Source: an uncultured Eubacteriales bacterium (GTDB lineage Bacteria > Bacillota_A > Clostridia > Saccharofermentanales > Saccharofermentanaceae). Taken from it: 8,461 nucleotides of DNA. A program made the translations under genes and the position numbers. This document shows positions 1 to 7,688 of this stretch, one piece after another (positions within the stretch are counted from its first letter, which is position 1; each line of letters opens with the position of its first letter). The stretch spans positions 1-8,461 of the forward strand of contig OMQY01000176.1 in assembly GCA_900313405.1 (NCBI GenBank), written 5' to 3'. The notes below the pieces were generated by a model, which did not search any database, was not told the origin of the DNA, and worked only from the letters and a program-made list of their open reading frames with translations.

Positions 1-419
1 AAAGTATCGGCAGCACCTAAGATTACCTTCTTCCCCTGCTTCTTATACTTCTCGCAAAGCTTACCGGCTGTAGTAGTCTTACCTGTACCGTTAACTCCGA
101 TCATCAGGATGACATTAAGTTTACCATCTTCAAGAGTAATAGTTGATTTAGGCCCAAGGATCTCGAGCATCTTCTCTTTGACAGAAGCCATAACTGCTTC
201 CTTGCTGTCGTCACCCGACTTCTTGATGTTGTCTTTAACATGATCGATGATATCGGTACTCGCACCGACACCGCAGTCGGCACGTACAAGGATCTCTTCG
301 AGTTCGTCGAGCTGATCCTCATCGAAATGACCGGTACTTGCAGCGATCTTTGTAAAACCGCTGGAAACGAAATTTCTCGTTTTCTCAAGTCCACGCTTAA
401 AAGCGTCCAATATTCCCAT
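1..419 (-). CDS. ftsY: Signal recognition particle receptor FtsY, N-terminal part (3' end beyond the window)
   Basis: FtsY is the SRP receptor GTPase that docks SRP-bound ribosomes at the cytoplasmic membrane for co-translational insertion of membrane proteins. The visible 139 codons begin [17 protein letters not shown]. They cover the helical N domain (about residues 1-95) and the start of the GTPase domain. The G1 P-loop [10 protein letters not shown] lies at 108-117, and the read leaves the window in the conserved AADTF at 136-140. The chain enters the N domain almost at once, so there is no long acidic A domain as in E. coli, which is usual in Firmicutes. The start is ATG at 419, with AAGGAG at 427-432 spaced 7 nt. 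The first base of that site is the last base of the smc stop codon. The gap to smc is only 12 nt, so the two are probably co-transcribed. The distinction from the related SRP protein Ffh rests on the N-terminus and the smc neighbour. The remaining G domain is not visible. Confidence 0.96.
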   Translation of the reverse strand, partial: MGILDAFKRGLEKTRNFVSSGFTKIAASTGHFDEDQLDELEEILVRADCGVGASTDIIDHVKDNIKKSGDDSKEAVMASVKEKMLEILGPKSTITLEDGKLNVILMIGVNGTGKTTTAGKLCEKYKKQGKKVILGAADT

Positions 420-431
420 AATGATTCTCCT

Positions 432-3400
432 TTATTCGTCTCCCATACGCATAGACAGGATCTTAGATATACCACGCTCCTGCATGGTAACACCGTACAT
501 ACGGTCACAGGCTTCCATCGTACCCTTACGGTGTGTAACGATGATGAACTGCGATCTTGCACAGTAGCGGCGGACAAAGTCCGTAAATCTGCTGACATTA
601 ACGTCATCCAGAGCAGCCTCGACCTCATCGAGGATAACGAACGGTGACGGCTTAAGCTGCAGTATCGCAAACAGAAGCGCGATAGCCGTAAGACATCTCT
701 CACCACCCGACAAGAGTGTAAGGCTTTGAAGTTTCTTTCCCGGAGGCTGAGCCTTGATCTCGATGGAACAGTTGAGAACATCATCGCTGTCGAGGAGGAT
801 CTCGGCAGTACCGCCGTTAAAAAGGTCGGTAAATACTGTCTTGAAGTTCTCGTTGATAATATTAAAGTGCTCGATAAACTGCTGCTTCATCTCCTGGATC
901 AGATCGGAAATGACTTTCTCGAGATTTGCCTTAGCTTGAGCAATATCATTACGCTGTGACGTCATAAATTCAAATCTCTCGGAAATCTCTTTATACTCGT
1001 CAACAGAATTGAGGTTGACCGGGCCCAATGCCTTGATCTCACCCTTGAGCTTGGATATATCACGGGATGCAGCTGCCTGATCAGTAACCTCGGGATAGAC
1101 ACCTTTGACATTATCGTATGTGGTCTCATAGTCTTCCCAGAGCTTATTCTTGCAGAAATCTATATCGTTGATATATCGTTCATACCTGGATACGAGATTA
1201 TTGTATTTATTACGCAGCATATTGACTTCGTCATTGATCTCGGTGATCTTGTCGACATAGCCGGCAAGTTCCTTATCAACACTTGATTTGCTGGTATTGA
1301 GCTCATTGATCTCTTTCTGCAGGGCGCCGGCCTTCTCATTGAGTTTATCAATACTTGACGTATACTCATCGATCAGTTTATGACACTCTTCCGACTGGAG
1401 AGCATATGACTCTCGTTCAGCCACCGCATTATCAGCTGATGCTTTACGCTTATCGAGTTCACTCTTGATCAATTCTGCCATCTGAAGTTGACCGTTACGC
1501 TCTGCAATGATACGCTCTGCAGCTGTCTTTGCTTCACTGATGGACTCTCTCAGGACTTCAAGCTTCTCTGTGTAATCCTTGGAGGCATTGTCTTTCTTAA
1601 CGATCGACTCTCTGTAATCATCAAGTTCGGATTCCGTCTCACCTGCAATGAGATTCAACTCTTCAAGATCCTCAACAGCACGAAGTCTGTCTTGGGAAAT
1701 GGAGGTTATCATTGATTCAGCATTTGTAAGCGATGTCTTACTCTCCTCGATCTTGGAACTGAGATTACGATACTCACCTTCAGCCTTAACCCTCTCGAGC
1801 GAGAAATACTTAAGTTGCTCCTCGAGCTGAGAGAGCTCTCTGTTGATATCACCGATCTCTTCATCAAGTTGCTGGCGCTCAGCCTCTGTAACTGACAGAG
1901 CTTTCTCAAGATCTGCGATGGATCTTGTAAGCTCTTCGATCTCTCTGCTTCTGCCTAAGATCCCTCCGGCATTCTGTCTTACTGATCCGCCGGTAAGAGA
2001 TCCGCCGGGATTGATGCAATCTCCCTCGAGAGAAATAACCTTAATGGAGTGAGACAAGGTCGATGCAATGTCTCGGGCGCTCTTCATATCCTCACAGATA
2101 ATGATCTTACCGAGGAGATTTGATACGATATCGCCGATATCTGCTGAATACTCAACAAGATCAGAAGCTATGCCGATATAGCCTCTTCGCCCTTCTGCCT
2201 TCCTGACGGAAGAGGCCTCGATCTCTCTGGGTCTGATATTCTCGATCGGCAGGAAAGTAACTCTGCCGAGTTTATTGGTCTTGAGCACATTGATCAGCTC
2301 GGCAGCATCATTTTCGGTCTTAGTTACAACATTATGAATACTGCTGCCGAGTGCGATCTCGATCGCCGTCTCGTACTCCTTCTTTGTAGAGAGGAGATCT
2401 CCGATAACACCAACGATACCGGATGACAGTGTCTTGTGTTCATCAACATAGTTCATCAGTCGCCTGACAGACTCCTGATAACCTTCCTTACGTTTCTCAA
2501 GCTCATCCAAAGTCTTCTGTCTGGCTTTGGATGACAGGTAGTTACGATTATTAGTCTCATATTCGCTTAACAGTCTGCTTTCTTTCTTCTTAAGCTCCGA
2601 CAGCCTGTCATTACGCGAAGCGATATCTGATGTGACATCGCCCTCCTGTTGCATCATGCTTCTCCAAAGCTCATCGGCTTCCTTAAGCTTCTCCGTCATC
2701 TCAACTATCAGTTTTGAAGTGATCTCGTAATTACCTGAGATCTCTTTGATCCTGTCGTCATAAGAAGCGATCTGACTCTCGTATACATGGATACGATCGC
2801 GAGTATCGATCAACTGATTAGTCTTAGATTCTATACTCTTACGGATATCATCCTGACTCTGTTCCGAACGTCTGTATTCTTCGAGAAGCTCGTCTCTCTG
2901 CGCAGACAGCGCATCAGCCTTACGAGTCTGCTCATCGGCCTTCTCCAACAATTCATCAGATTTATTAAGACGAGCCGAATAATCCTCACGGAGTTTCTCG
3001 GCTTCCTTATTAAATGCCTCTTCATCGAGAACAGATCTGTCGATCTTCTCCTTGAGCTGGTTAAGACGCTCCTCGGTTATCCTTTTATCAGAAGAAATAT
3101 CGTGTATCTCCTCGGTAATGTCAGACAGATCCTGTCTTTTATTCTCTATAAGATCATCCAGCTCTTCAGCCTTACGGTTCAACTCTGAATTGCTCTCTCT
3201 GAAAGCGATATATCTGTCTTCCTGAGTCTTGATCTCTTCTTCAAGTTTCTCCTTAACGGAAGCAGAATCCCCCATAGCCTCGTTAGCGACATCGATCTTC
3301 CTGAGCATAAGACCAATATCCTTAGCTTTGAGTTCTTCATAGGCTTTGTGATAAGCAATAGCCTTCTCAGACTGCTCCTTAAGTGGTCCGATACGTTCTG

Positions 3401-3995
3401 ATATCTCACTTAAGATATCGTCGATCCTTACAAGATTCTGCTCTGTTGAATTGAGCTTACGCTCGGCTTCTTCCTTCCGCACCTTGTACTTAACGATACC
3501 GGACGCTTCTTCAATGATCCTTCTTCTATCTTCTGACTTAGTCGACAGAACCTCATCGACACGTCCCTGACCAACGATAGAATAGCCGTCCTTACCCATA
3601 CCGGTATCAAGAAACATACCGACAATGTCCTTAAGACGGCAGTTTACATGGTTGATCTGATACTCGCTCTCGCCGGATCGATAAAGTCTTCTTGTTATCT
3701 GTATCTCTGAATAATCGGAATCAACGTATCTGTCGCTATTATCAAGTGTCAGAGAGACTTCAGCATAGTTCATCGCCTTGCGCGACTGGGTGCCGTTGAA
3801 GATAACATCCTCCATCTTACCGCCACGAAGGGATTTAACACTCTGCTCACCTAAGACCCAACGGATAGCATCGGTAACATTAGATTTACCGCTGCCGTTA
3901 GGTCCTACTACAGCAGTCATTCCCTGATCAAATTCGATCAGAGTGCTCTCGGGAAAAGACTTAAACCCTTGTACTTCAAGCTTTTTAAGATACAT
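432..3995 (-). CDS. smc: Chromosome partition protein SMC (condensin ATPase)
   Basis: SMC is the ATPase of the bacterial condensin, which works as a dimer with ScpA and ScpB (not in this window) to organise and segregate the chromosome. The 1187 residues match the normal family length. The N-terminal head starts [14 protein letters not shown], with Walker [10 protein letters not shown] at 31-39 and the Q-loop glutamine at 51. A long charged coiled coil runs from about 170 to 515. The hinge spans about 522-675 and contains the Gly-rich GGSLTGGS near 664-671. A return coiled coil runs from about 685 to 1030. The C-terminal head has the LSGGE signature at 1095-1099, Walker B ending in D1123-E1124, a D-loop, and the switch histidine at 1155 (VTHRKGTME). 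The ATPase therefore looks intact. The start is ATG at 3995. Its Shine-Dalgarno is weak, unlike those of most of its neighbours. An extended -10 promoter sits just upstream, and ftsY follows after 12 nt. Confidence 0.98.
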   Translation of the reverse strand: MYLKKLEVQGFKSFPESTLIEFDQGMTAVVGPNGSGKSNVTDAIRWVLGEQSVKSLRGGKMEDVIFNGTQSRKAMNYAEVSLTLDNSDRYVDSDYSEIQITRRLYRSGESEYQINHVNCRLKDIVGMFLDTGMGKDGYSIVGQGRVDEVLSTKSEDRRRIIEEASGIVKYKVRKEEAERKLNSTEQNLVRIDDILSEISERIGPLKEQSEKAIAYHKAYEELKAKDIGLMLRKIDVANEAMGDSASVKEKLEEEIKTQEDRYIAFRESNSELNRKAEELDDLIENKRQDLSDITEEIHDISSDKRITEERLNQLKEKIDRSVLDEEAFNKEAEKLREDYSARLNKSDELLEKADEQTRKADALSAQRDELLEEYRRSEQSQDDIRKSIESKTNQLIDTRDRIHVYESQIASYDDRIKEISGNYEITSKLIVEMTEKLKEADELWRSMMQQEGDVTSDIASRNDRLSELKKKESRLLSEYETNNRNYLSSKARQKTLDELEKRKEGYQESVRRLMNYVDEHKTLSSGIVGVIGDLLSTKKEYETAIEIALGSSIHNVVTKTENDAAELINVLKTNKLGRVTFLPIENIRPREIEASSVRKAEGRRGYIGIASDLVEYSADIGDIVSNLLGKIIICEDMKSARDIASTLSHSIKVISLEGDCINPGGSLTGGSVRQNAGGILGRSREIEELTRSIADLEKALSVTEAERQQLDEEIGDINRELSQLEEQLKYFSLERVKAEGEYRNLSSKIEESKTSLTNAESMITSISQDRLRAVEDLEELNLIAGETESELDDYRESIVKKDNASKDYTEKLEVLRESISEAKTAAERIIAERNGQLQMAELIKSELDKRKASADNAVAERESYALQSEECHKLIDEYTSSIDKLNEKAGALQKEINELNTSKSSVDKELAGYVDKITEINDEVNMLRNKYNNLVSRYERYINDIDFCKNKLWEDYETTYDNVKGVYPEVTDQAAASRDISKLKGEIKALGPVNLNSVDEYKEISERFEFMTSQRNDIAQAKANLEKVISDLIQEMKQQFIEHFNIINENFKTVFTDLFNGGTAEILLDSDDVLNCSIEIKAQPPGKKLQSLTLLSGGERCLTAIALLFAILQLKPSPFVILDEVEAALDDVNVSRFTDFVRRYCARSQFIIVTHRKGTMEACDRMYGVTMQERGISKILSMRMGDE

Positions 3996-4025
3996 TCAAC
4001 CAATTACTTTCTCAAAATTCTATTA

Positions 4026-4034
4026 ATTATACCA
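4026..4034 (-). promoter_or_regulatory. Putative extended -10 promoter for smc-ftsY
   Basis: The minus strand reads TGGTATAAT: a perfect TATAAT hexamer (4026-4031) preceded by TG plus one base, which is the extended -10 form that needs little or no -35. The hexamer at 17-nt spacing, TGAGCC, is poor and overlaps the end of rnc. A start about 7 nt downstream would give a leader of roughly 24 nt before the smc ATG at 3995. It lies in the 56-nt rnc-smc gap. The motif is seen in the sequence; promoter activity is inferred. Confidence 0.6.
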
Positions 4035-4051
4035 TAAATCAGGCAAAAGGC

Positions 4052-4759
4052 TCATTCATCACCAAACAAAGACTGATACTGACTGATCGCAGCCTTTGCA
4101 CACTTCTGCTCGGCATTTTTCTTACTGTTACCTTCTGCTTCTGCAAGAAAAACATCATCAGCATAAACGGCAACCGTAAAGGATTTCATGTGTGAGGGCC
4201 CGGTCTCATCGACAACTTCGAACCTTATCTTATGCTGATGGCCTTTGATCTGGGCGATCTCGAGCAATCTGCTCTTATAATCCGAGAAAAGTTTACCCGC
4301 TACAGCATCTTCAATGACATCCTCGAGATTCCTGAGTATAACTTCCTGAGCTTTATCAAAGCCTCCGTCAAAATATACTGCTGCTATTACAGCCTCAAAT
4401 GCATCAGCCAAAGTTGAATCCTTTTCGCGTCCGCCGCTTGCATCCTCGCCTTTTCCCATCAGAAGATGATCACCTATACCGAGTCTTCTTGCAACATAAG
4501 CAAAAGAATGCTCACATACAGATATGCTGCGCATCTTTGACAGATACCCTTCGTCCGCCATTGGTCTCATATCATAAAGCCGTCTGCCGACTACCAGATC
4601 CAACACCGCATCACCTATATATTCCAGGCGCTGATTCGAGTCATAATGATGTCCGCTGTTCTCGAATACATAGGTGGTATGTGTGAATGCGGTCCGAAGA
4701 AGCGACTTATCCTCGAAAACGTAACCGAGACGCTCCTCGAACAAACTATAATCTTCCAT
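4052..4759 (-). CDS. rnc: Ribonuclease III
   Basis: RNase III cuts double-stranded RNA in the cytoplasm. Its main jobs are rRNA precursor processing and turnover of structured or antisense-paired mRNAs. The 235 residues have the usual two domains. The catalytic domain spans about 1-150, with the signature QRLEYIGDAVL (43-53). It contains the metal ligands E46, D50, D119 and E122, matching E. coli E41, D45, D114 and E117, and E70 of the DEGYLSKMR motif. The double-stranded RNA-binding domain spans about 159-228 and ends in the Lys/Ala-rich NSKKNAEQKCAKAA. Position 43 is Gln where many homologues have Glu (E. coli E38), a tolerated change. The start is ATG at 4759, with AAGGGAGG at 4765-4772 spaced 5 nt. 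The gene lies between acpP and smc, a common Firmicute arrangement. The acpP terminator ends 2 nt before this ribosome binding site, so expression may depend on read-through. Confidence 0.98.
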   Translation of the reverse strand: MEDYSLFEERLGYVFEDKSLLRTAFTHTTYVFENSGHHYDSNQRLEYIGDAVLDLVVGRRLYDMRPMADEGYLSKMRSISVCEHSFAYVARRLGIGDHLLMGKGEDASGGREKDSTLADAFEAVIAAVYFDGGFDKAQEVILRNLEDVIEDAVAGKLFSDYKSRLLEIAQIKGHQHKIRFEVVDETGPSHMKSFTVAVYADDVFLAEAEGNSKKNAEQKCAKAAISQYQSLFGDE

Positions 4760-4774
4760 CTAAGCCTCCCTTAT

Positions 4775-4811
4775 AAAAGAAAAGCTGAATGAGTAAAACA
4801 CTCATTCAGCT
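4775..4811 (-). terminator. Intrinsic terminator downstream of acpP
   Basis: On the minus strand an 11-bp perfect stem is formed by AGCTGAATGAG and CTCATTCAGCT (arms 4801-4811 and 4783-4793), with a 7-nt loop (4794-4800). It is followed by a T-tract reading TTTCTTTT (4775-4782). It lies 23 nt after the acpP stop codon. On the plus strand the stem is not followed by T residues, so it works in one direction only, for acpP. The T-tract ends 2 nt before the rnc ribosome binding site. Confidence 0.88.
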
Positions 4812-4834
4812 GTAAACCGCTTGAAGATATAATA

Positions 4835-5077
4835 TTACTCAGCAAGTCCCTTGATATAATCAACAGCATCACCGACTGTAGCAACCTTCTCAGCAACCTC
4901 ATCAGGGATAGAAATATCGAATTCCTGCTCCATTGCCATAACAAGCTCAACCATGTCAAGTGAATCAGCATTCAGATCGTCGATAAAGGAAGACTCGAGT
5001 GTGATGGAGCTCTCCTCTGCACCAAGCTGGTCAACGATCATAGACTTAATGCTGTTGAAAATCTCTTCGTTTGTCAT
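4835..5077 (-). CDS. acpP: Acyl carrier protein
   Basis: Acyl carrier protein holds the growing acyl chain of type II fatty acid synthesis as a thioester on a phosphopantetheine arm and delivers acyl groups to phospholipid synthesis. The 80-residue acidic protein is of normal length. It carries the attachment motif ADSLDMVEL, with the modified serine at position 39, followed by the conserved helix with FDISIPDE. The start is ATG at 5077, with GGAGGT at 5086-5091 spaced 8 nt, a near-ideal site that fits the high abundance of this protein. The gene has its own upstream gap with a TTGACA -35 and ends in an intrinsic terminator, so it probably makes an abundant one-gene transcript. No other fatty acid synthesis gene (plsX, fabD, fabF) is next to it. 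A polyketide or D-alanine carrier protein is less likely given the sequence and the rnc-smc context. Confidence 0.97.
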   Translation of the reverse strand: MTNEEIFNSIKSMIVDQLGAEESSITLESSFIDDLNADSLDMVELVMAMEQEFDISIPDEVAEKVATVGDAVDYIKGLAE

Positions 5078-5121
5078 TTTTTATTACCTCCATTAAGACT
5101 GTCATTGCAATCTACAAATCT

Positions 5122-5150
5122 TTTTTAATGTAACTTATCCTAATTGTCAA
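5122..5150 (-). promoter_or_regulatory. Putative acpP promoter
   Basis: A perfect -35 hexamer TTGACA (5145-5150, minus strand) is followed after 17 nt by TAAAAA (5122-5127), a 4/6 match to TATAAT. The stretch just upstream is T-rich (CTTTTTTCTTTTTTCTA, 5151-5167) and could act like an UP element. A start near 5115 would give a leader of about 38 nt. The -35 is convincing; the -10 is weak, so the exact start is uncertain. Confidence 0.55.
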
Positions 5151-5185
5151 TAGAAAAAAGAAAAAAGTTTTATATTCAAAGTATT

Positions 5186-5821
5186 TTAGTCAGATTCCCT
5201 AAGATAGTTGATATTCTTGATCATATAGTCGGCACCTGATATAACGGTCATGATAACACAGATGTAGACAAGAATATTACCGATGACAAGGATCGCATTC
5301 GTATCTCCTGCAACCATAAGTGCATATCCGTCATATCCCTCACCGGAGATCTTATGGAGTAAGGGCTCGAACATAAGATATGTAATGGCTATCATCTGTG
5401 TCGTTGTCTTGATCTTTCCGATCATCTTGGCTGCCATAACAACGCCTTCCTTAGAAGCGATCAATCTGATACCGGTAACCATGAACTCTCTAAGAACGAT
5501 GATGGCAAGAAGCCAGGGGGATACACGGCCCAGACTTACAAAAGCAATAAGAACTGCAATAACAAGCATCTTATCGGCAAGTGAATCAAGGAACTTACCC
5601 AGGTTGGTTATAAGGTTATACTTACGGGCGATCTTACCATCGAAGAGATCAGTCAAAGAGGCGACGATAAACAGGATCGCTGCGATCGTCATTCCTTTAC
5701 TGTCGATAAAATCATTCCACTTGTTCGGCTCATGCCCGTAAGCAGAGATCGGAAGCATAAAGAGCATTACGAACGGGATCATTATGATCCTGGTCATCGA
5801 GAGTTTATTAGGAAGGTTCAT
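5186..5821 (-). CDS. pgsA: CDP-diacylglycerol--glycerol-3-phosphate 3-phosphatidyltransferase
   Basis: PgsA transfers the phosphatidyl group from CDP-diacylglycerol to sn-glycerol 3-phosphate, making phosphatidylglycerol phosphate at the cytoplasmic membrane. This is the committed step to phosphatidylglycerol and cardiolipin. The 211 residues start MNLPNKLSMTRI, typical of the family. They contain the complete CDP-alcohol phosphotransferase motif D58-x2-D61-G62-x2-A65-R66-x8-G75-x3-D79-x3-D83. Several hydrophobic segments are visible (about 11-28, 44-57, 84-112, 140-152 and 176-195), consistent with a multi-pass membrane protein. The REFMVTGIRL stretch (111-120) is also family-typical. The start is ATG at 5821, overlapping the rimO stop codon in the form ATGA. 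Its ribosome binding site AGGAG (5829-5833) lies inside rimO, so translation is probably coupled. A related enzyme such as phosphatidylserine or cardiolipin synthase is less likely given the N-terminus and the rimO neighbour. Confidence 0.95.
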   Translation of the reverse strand: MNLPNKLSMTRIIMIPFVMLFMLPISAYGHEPNKWNDFIDSKGMTIAAILFIVASLTDLFDGKIARKYNLITNLGKFLDSLADKMLVIAVLIAFVSLGRVSPWLLAIIVLREFMVTGIRLIASKEGVVMAAKMIGKIKTTTQMIAITYLMFEPLLHKISGEGYDGYALMVAGDTNAILVIGNILVYICVIMTVISGADYMIKNINYLRESD

Positions 5822-7170
5822 ACTGTTACTCCTGTCAATTCATAATCGGAACTGTCAACTATCTTGACTTCATAAGTCTTTCCAATTTCCAGTTCACATT
5901 TATCGGCCACAACATAGATCAAAGGATCGATCTCAGGGGCTTCCCCATAACTGCGCCCAACGTAGAATATACCATCTTCGGAAATAGAATCAATAGTTAC
6001 CGATACAATTGAACCGAGTCTGTTCCGGTTGGCTTCAGCCGATATCTCTTTTTGCAGAGCATAGATCTCATCATAGCGTCTCTGCTTAGTCTCTTCATCG
6101 ATCTGATCAGGCAGATCAAAAGCAGGTGTACCCTCTTCCGGAGAGAACATAAAGCATCCGAGTCTGTCAAACTTCCATCTGCGAAGATTCTCTTTGAGAT
6201 GATCAAACTCCTCTTCCGTCTCTCCGGGGAATCCAACGAGGACCGTCGTCCTGACTATAAGCCCCGGTATCTTCCTGCGTAATCTCTCCAGTCTCTCTGT
6301 TATCAGCTGAACATTATCTTTCCTGTACATAGCCTTAAGGACACGGTCATCACCATGCTGAATGGGGATATCAAGATAATGAGCGATCTTTTTACTTGAA
6401 GCTATGGTATCGATCAATTCGTCGGTAATACCGTCCATGTATCCATACATCACTCTTATAAGATCTATTCCATCTATCTTCTCAAGTCTCTTGAGAAGTT
6501 CAGGCAACATTCTCTTCTTGTATAGATCCAAGCCATAGTTTGTAGTATCCTGAGCAGCAAGTATTATCTCTCTATAGCCCTTGGATGCAAGATTCTTCGC
6601 CTCTTCAATAATCTCGTCAATGTTCCTGGATACAAACTTACCTCTGATCAAAGGAATGGCGCAGAACGAACAACGGTTCATACACCCCTCCCCGATCTTA
6701 AGCCAGGCATAACCGGTCGTAGATACTTCGCGATCCGTCAAAAGATGATCCATACCGCCGACTGATTCGACATATTTATGCTCGATCGTATCAGATGTAT
6801 CAAATAATGAATCTATGGCTGTGCAGATATCCTTATAGTGTGCCGTACCCATAACTATATCAACTTCAGGCATAGATTCGAGGATATCATCAGAATACCT
6901 TTGAGGGAGACAGCCGGTAACGATTATCTTACGCCTGTCAGAAGATGCGCTGTCAACATCAGCGGCAGACAAAATAGCATCTATGGCTTCCTTCTTGGCC
7001 GACTCAATAAAACCGCAAGTATTGATTATAGCCACATCAGAATCAGCGACATCGCCTACAACATTGAATCCACCGTCTTTTACAAGCTTAAGCATGCACT
7101 CAGCATCCACAAGGTTCTTGGAACAACCCAAAGCGACCATAGATACCCGAATCTCAGCTCTGTTCTTCAC
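5818..7170 (-). CDS. rimO: Ribosomal protein S12 methylthiotransferase RimO
   Basis: RimO is a radical SAM enzyme with two iron-sulfur clusters that adds a methylthio group to the conserved aspartate of ribosomal protein S12. The 450 residues show the three expected parts. The N-terminal methylthiotransferase domain has its three cluster cysteines at C16 (GCSKN), C52 (NTCGF) and C87 (TGCL). The radical SAM domain carries C163-x3-C167-x2-C170 (EGCMNRCSFCAIP), and a TRAM domain occupies about 384-450. GCSKNLVDAE, QDTTNYG and LDIPIQHGDDRVL point to RimO and not to its tRNA-modifying relative MiaB. The start is GTG at 7170, chosen because AGGAGG at 7180-7185 is spaced 9 nt. The internal ATG at codon 11 has no comparable site. 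The gene has its own putative extended -10 promoter and overlaps pgsA by 4 nt, so rimO-pgsA likely form one operon. Confidence 0.97.
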   Translation of the reverse strand: MKNRAEIRVSMVALGCSKNLVDAECMLKLVKDGGFNVVGDVADSDVAIINTCGFIESAKKEAIDAILSAADVDSASSDRRKIIVTGCLPQRYSDDILESMPEVDIVMGTAHYKDICTAIDSLFDTSDTIEHKYVESVGGMDHLLTDREVSTTGYAWLKIGEGCMNRCSFCAIPLIRGKFVSRNIDEIIEEAKNLASKGYREIILAAQDTTNYGLDLYKKRMLPELLKRLEKIDGIDLIRVMYGYMDGITDELIDTIASSKKIAHYLDIPIQHGDDRVLKAMYRKDNVQLITERLERLRRKIPGLIVRTTVLVGFPGETEEEFDHLKENLRRWKFDRLGCFMFSPEEGTPAFDLPDQIDEETKQRRYDEIYALQKEISAEANRNRLGSIVSVTIDSISEDGIFYVGRSYGEAPEIDPLIYVVADKCELEIGKTYEVKIVDSSDYELTGVTV

Positions 7171-7179
7171 CGGGACCGT

Positions 7180-7185
7180 CCTCCT
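7180..7185 (-). promoter_or_regulatory. Ribosome binding site fixing the GTG start of rimO
   Basis: AGGAGG on the minus strand lies 9 nt before the GTG at 7168-7170. No ATG in frame upstream or nearby has a matching site, so it decides the rimO start. Confidence 0.8.
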
Positions 7186-7202
7186 AAAATAAAGATCGGA
7201 AT

Positions 7203-7211
7203 ATTATAACA
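7203..7211 (-). promoter_or_regulatory. Putative extended -10 promoter for rimO-pgsA
   Basis: The minus strand reads TGTTATAAT: a perfect TATAAT (7203-7208) with the TG of an extended -10 element. The hexamer at 17-nt spacing (GGCTTG) is a poor -35. It lies in the 44-nt recX-rimO gap. A start about 7 nt downstream would give a leader of roughly 25 nt ending at the rimO GTG, with the AGGAGG site inside it. The layout is nearly the same as at the smc promoter. Activity is inferred from the motif only. Confidence 0.6.
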
Positions 7212-7214
7212 GAT

Positions 7215-7688
7215 TCAATGCTTAGCAAGCCATATCCTGAATGCGGAAGATGCTGTCTCAACGGAATAACCTCTTCTCGAAGCGACAGATAATAATTCAT
7301 TGACGAGAAGATCGGCGTCTCCACCCGGAATATCGGGATATAGAGCATCAAAAAGCGCTACACATGTATCCCTGTCATCTTCCAATTCGCTCACAAGGAT
7401 ATCGACCTTCTCTCGGGAGACTCCGCCGGCGAGCAGGCGGCGGGTCATCAAAGACCGACTCTCCTGCTTCTTCCCTGTACGTTTACGGATAATTGCCCGT
7501 CCCGCCTTCAGATCATCAATATATTCTCTCTCTATAAGTTCAGAGACAGCTTCATTGCAAACAGAAGGGCCGTAACCCTTCTGCTGCAAATAAGCATATA
7601 TCTTGCCAGATGAACTTGTTCCGAGACCGATGTGCCTTATAGCAACTGTAACCGCCTCAGAAACAGTATTATCGTTATCCATGATCAC
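7215..7688 (-). CDS. recX: RecX-family regulatory protein (RecA modulator)
   Basis: RecX proteins bind RecA filaments and usually limit their extension. This 157-residue protein lies directly after recA and has the family's pattern of repeated three-helix units. Unit one contains [14 protein letters not shown] and [10 protein letters not shown] (about 27-59), the recognisable RecX core. Unit two contains [20 protein letters not shown] (about 77-96). A third, weaker unit near the C-terminus has [14 protein letters not shown]. It is at the short end of the family and divergent, so the call rests partly on position. The start is uncertain. GTG at 7688 overlaps the recA stop as GTGA and has GGA 8 nt upstream. 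ATG at 7682, two codons later, is the alternative and would give 155 residues. Either way translation is probably coupled to recA. Confidence 0.82.
   Translation of the reverse strand: MIMDNDNTVSEAVTVAIRHIGLGTSSSGKIYAYLQQKGYGPSVCNEAVSELIEREYIDDLKAGRAIIRKRTGKKQESRSLMTRRLLAGGVSREKVDILVSELEDDRDTCVALFDALYPDIPGGDADLLVNELLSVASRRGYSVETASSAFRIWLAKH

Noticed and set aside
240..647. Plus-strand open frame of 135 codons across the ftsY-smc junction
   Set aside because: It lies antisense to two well-supported genes, has no family resemblance and no ribosome binding site worth noting. It is a by-product of codon use on the other strand.
104..784. Minus-strand open frame of 226 codons overlapping ftsY and the end of smc
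   Set aside because: It is in a different frame from both real genes and is Ser/Arg/Leu-rich, low in complexity and unlike any known family.
2787..3188. Plus-strand open frame of 133 codons opposite the smc coiled coil
   Set aside because: It is Leu/Ile/Arg-rich, as expected when reading antisense to a Glu/Lys/Asp-rich coiled coil. No domain is recognisable.
5091..5130. CATTAA / TTAATG inverted repeat around the acpP leader
   Set aside because: Only 6 AT-rich base pairs enclose a loop of about 28 nt, too weak to claim as a riboswitch or leader structure.
5151..5170. T-rich tract after pgsA as a possible terminator
   Set aside because: There is no GC-containing stem before the T residues on the minus strand, so it does not qualify as an intrinsic terminator. 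An UP-like role for the acpP promoter is more plausible.
5283..5741. Plus-strand open frame of 152 codons opposite pgsA
   Set aside because: pgsA is complete with its full catalytic motif on the minus strand. The antisense product has no recognisable family features.
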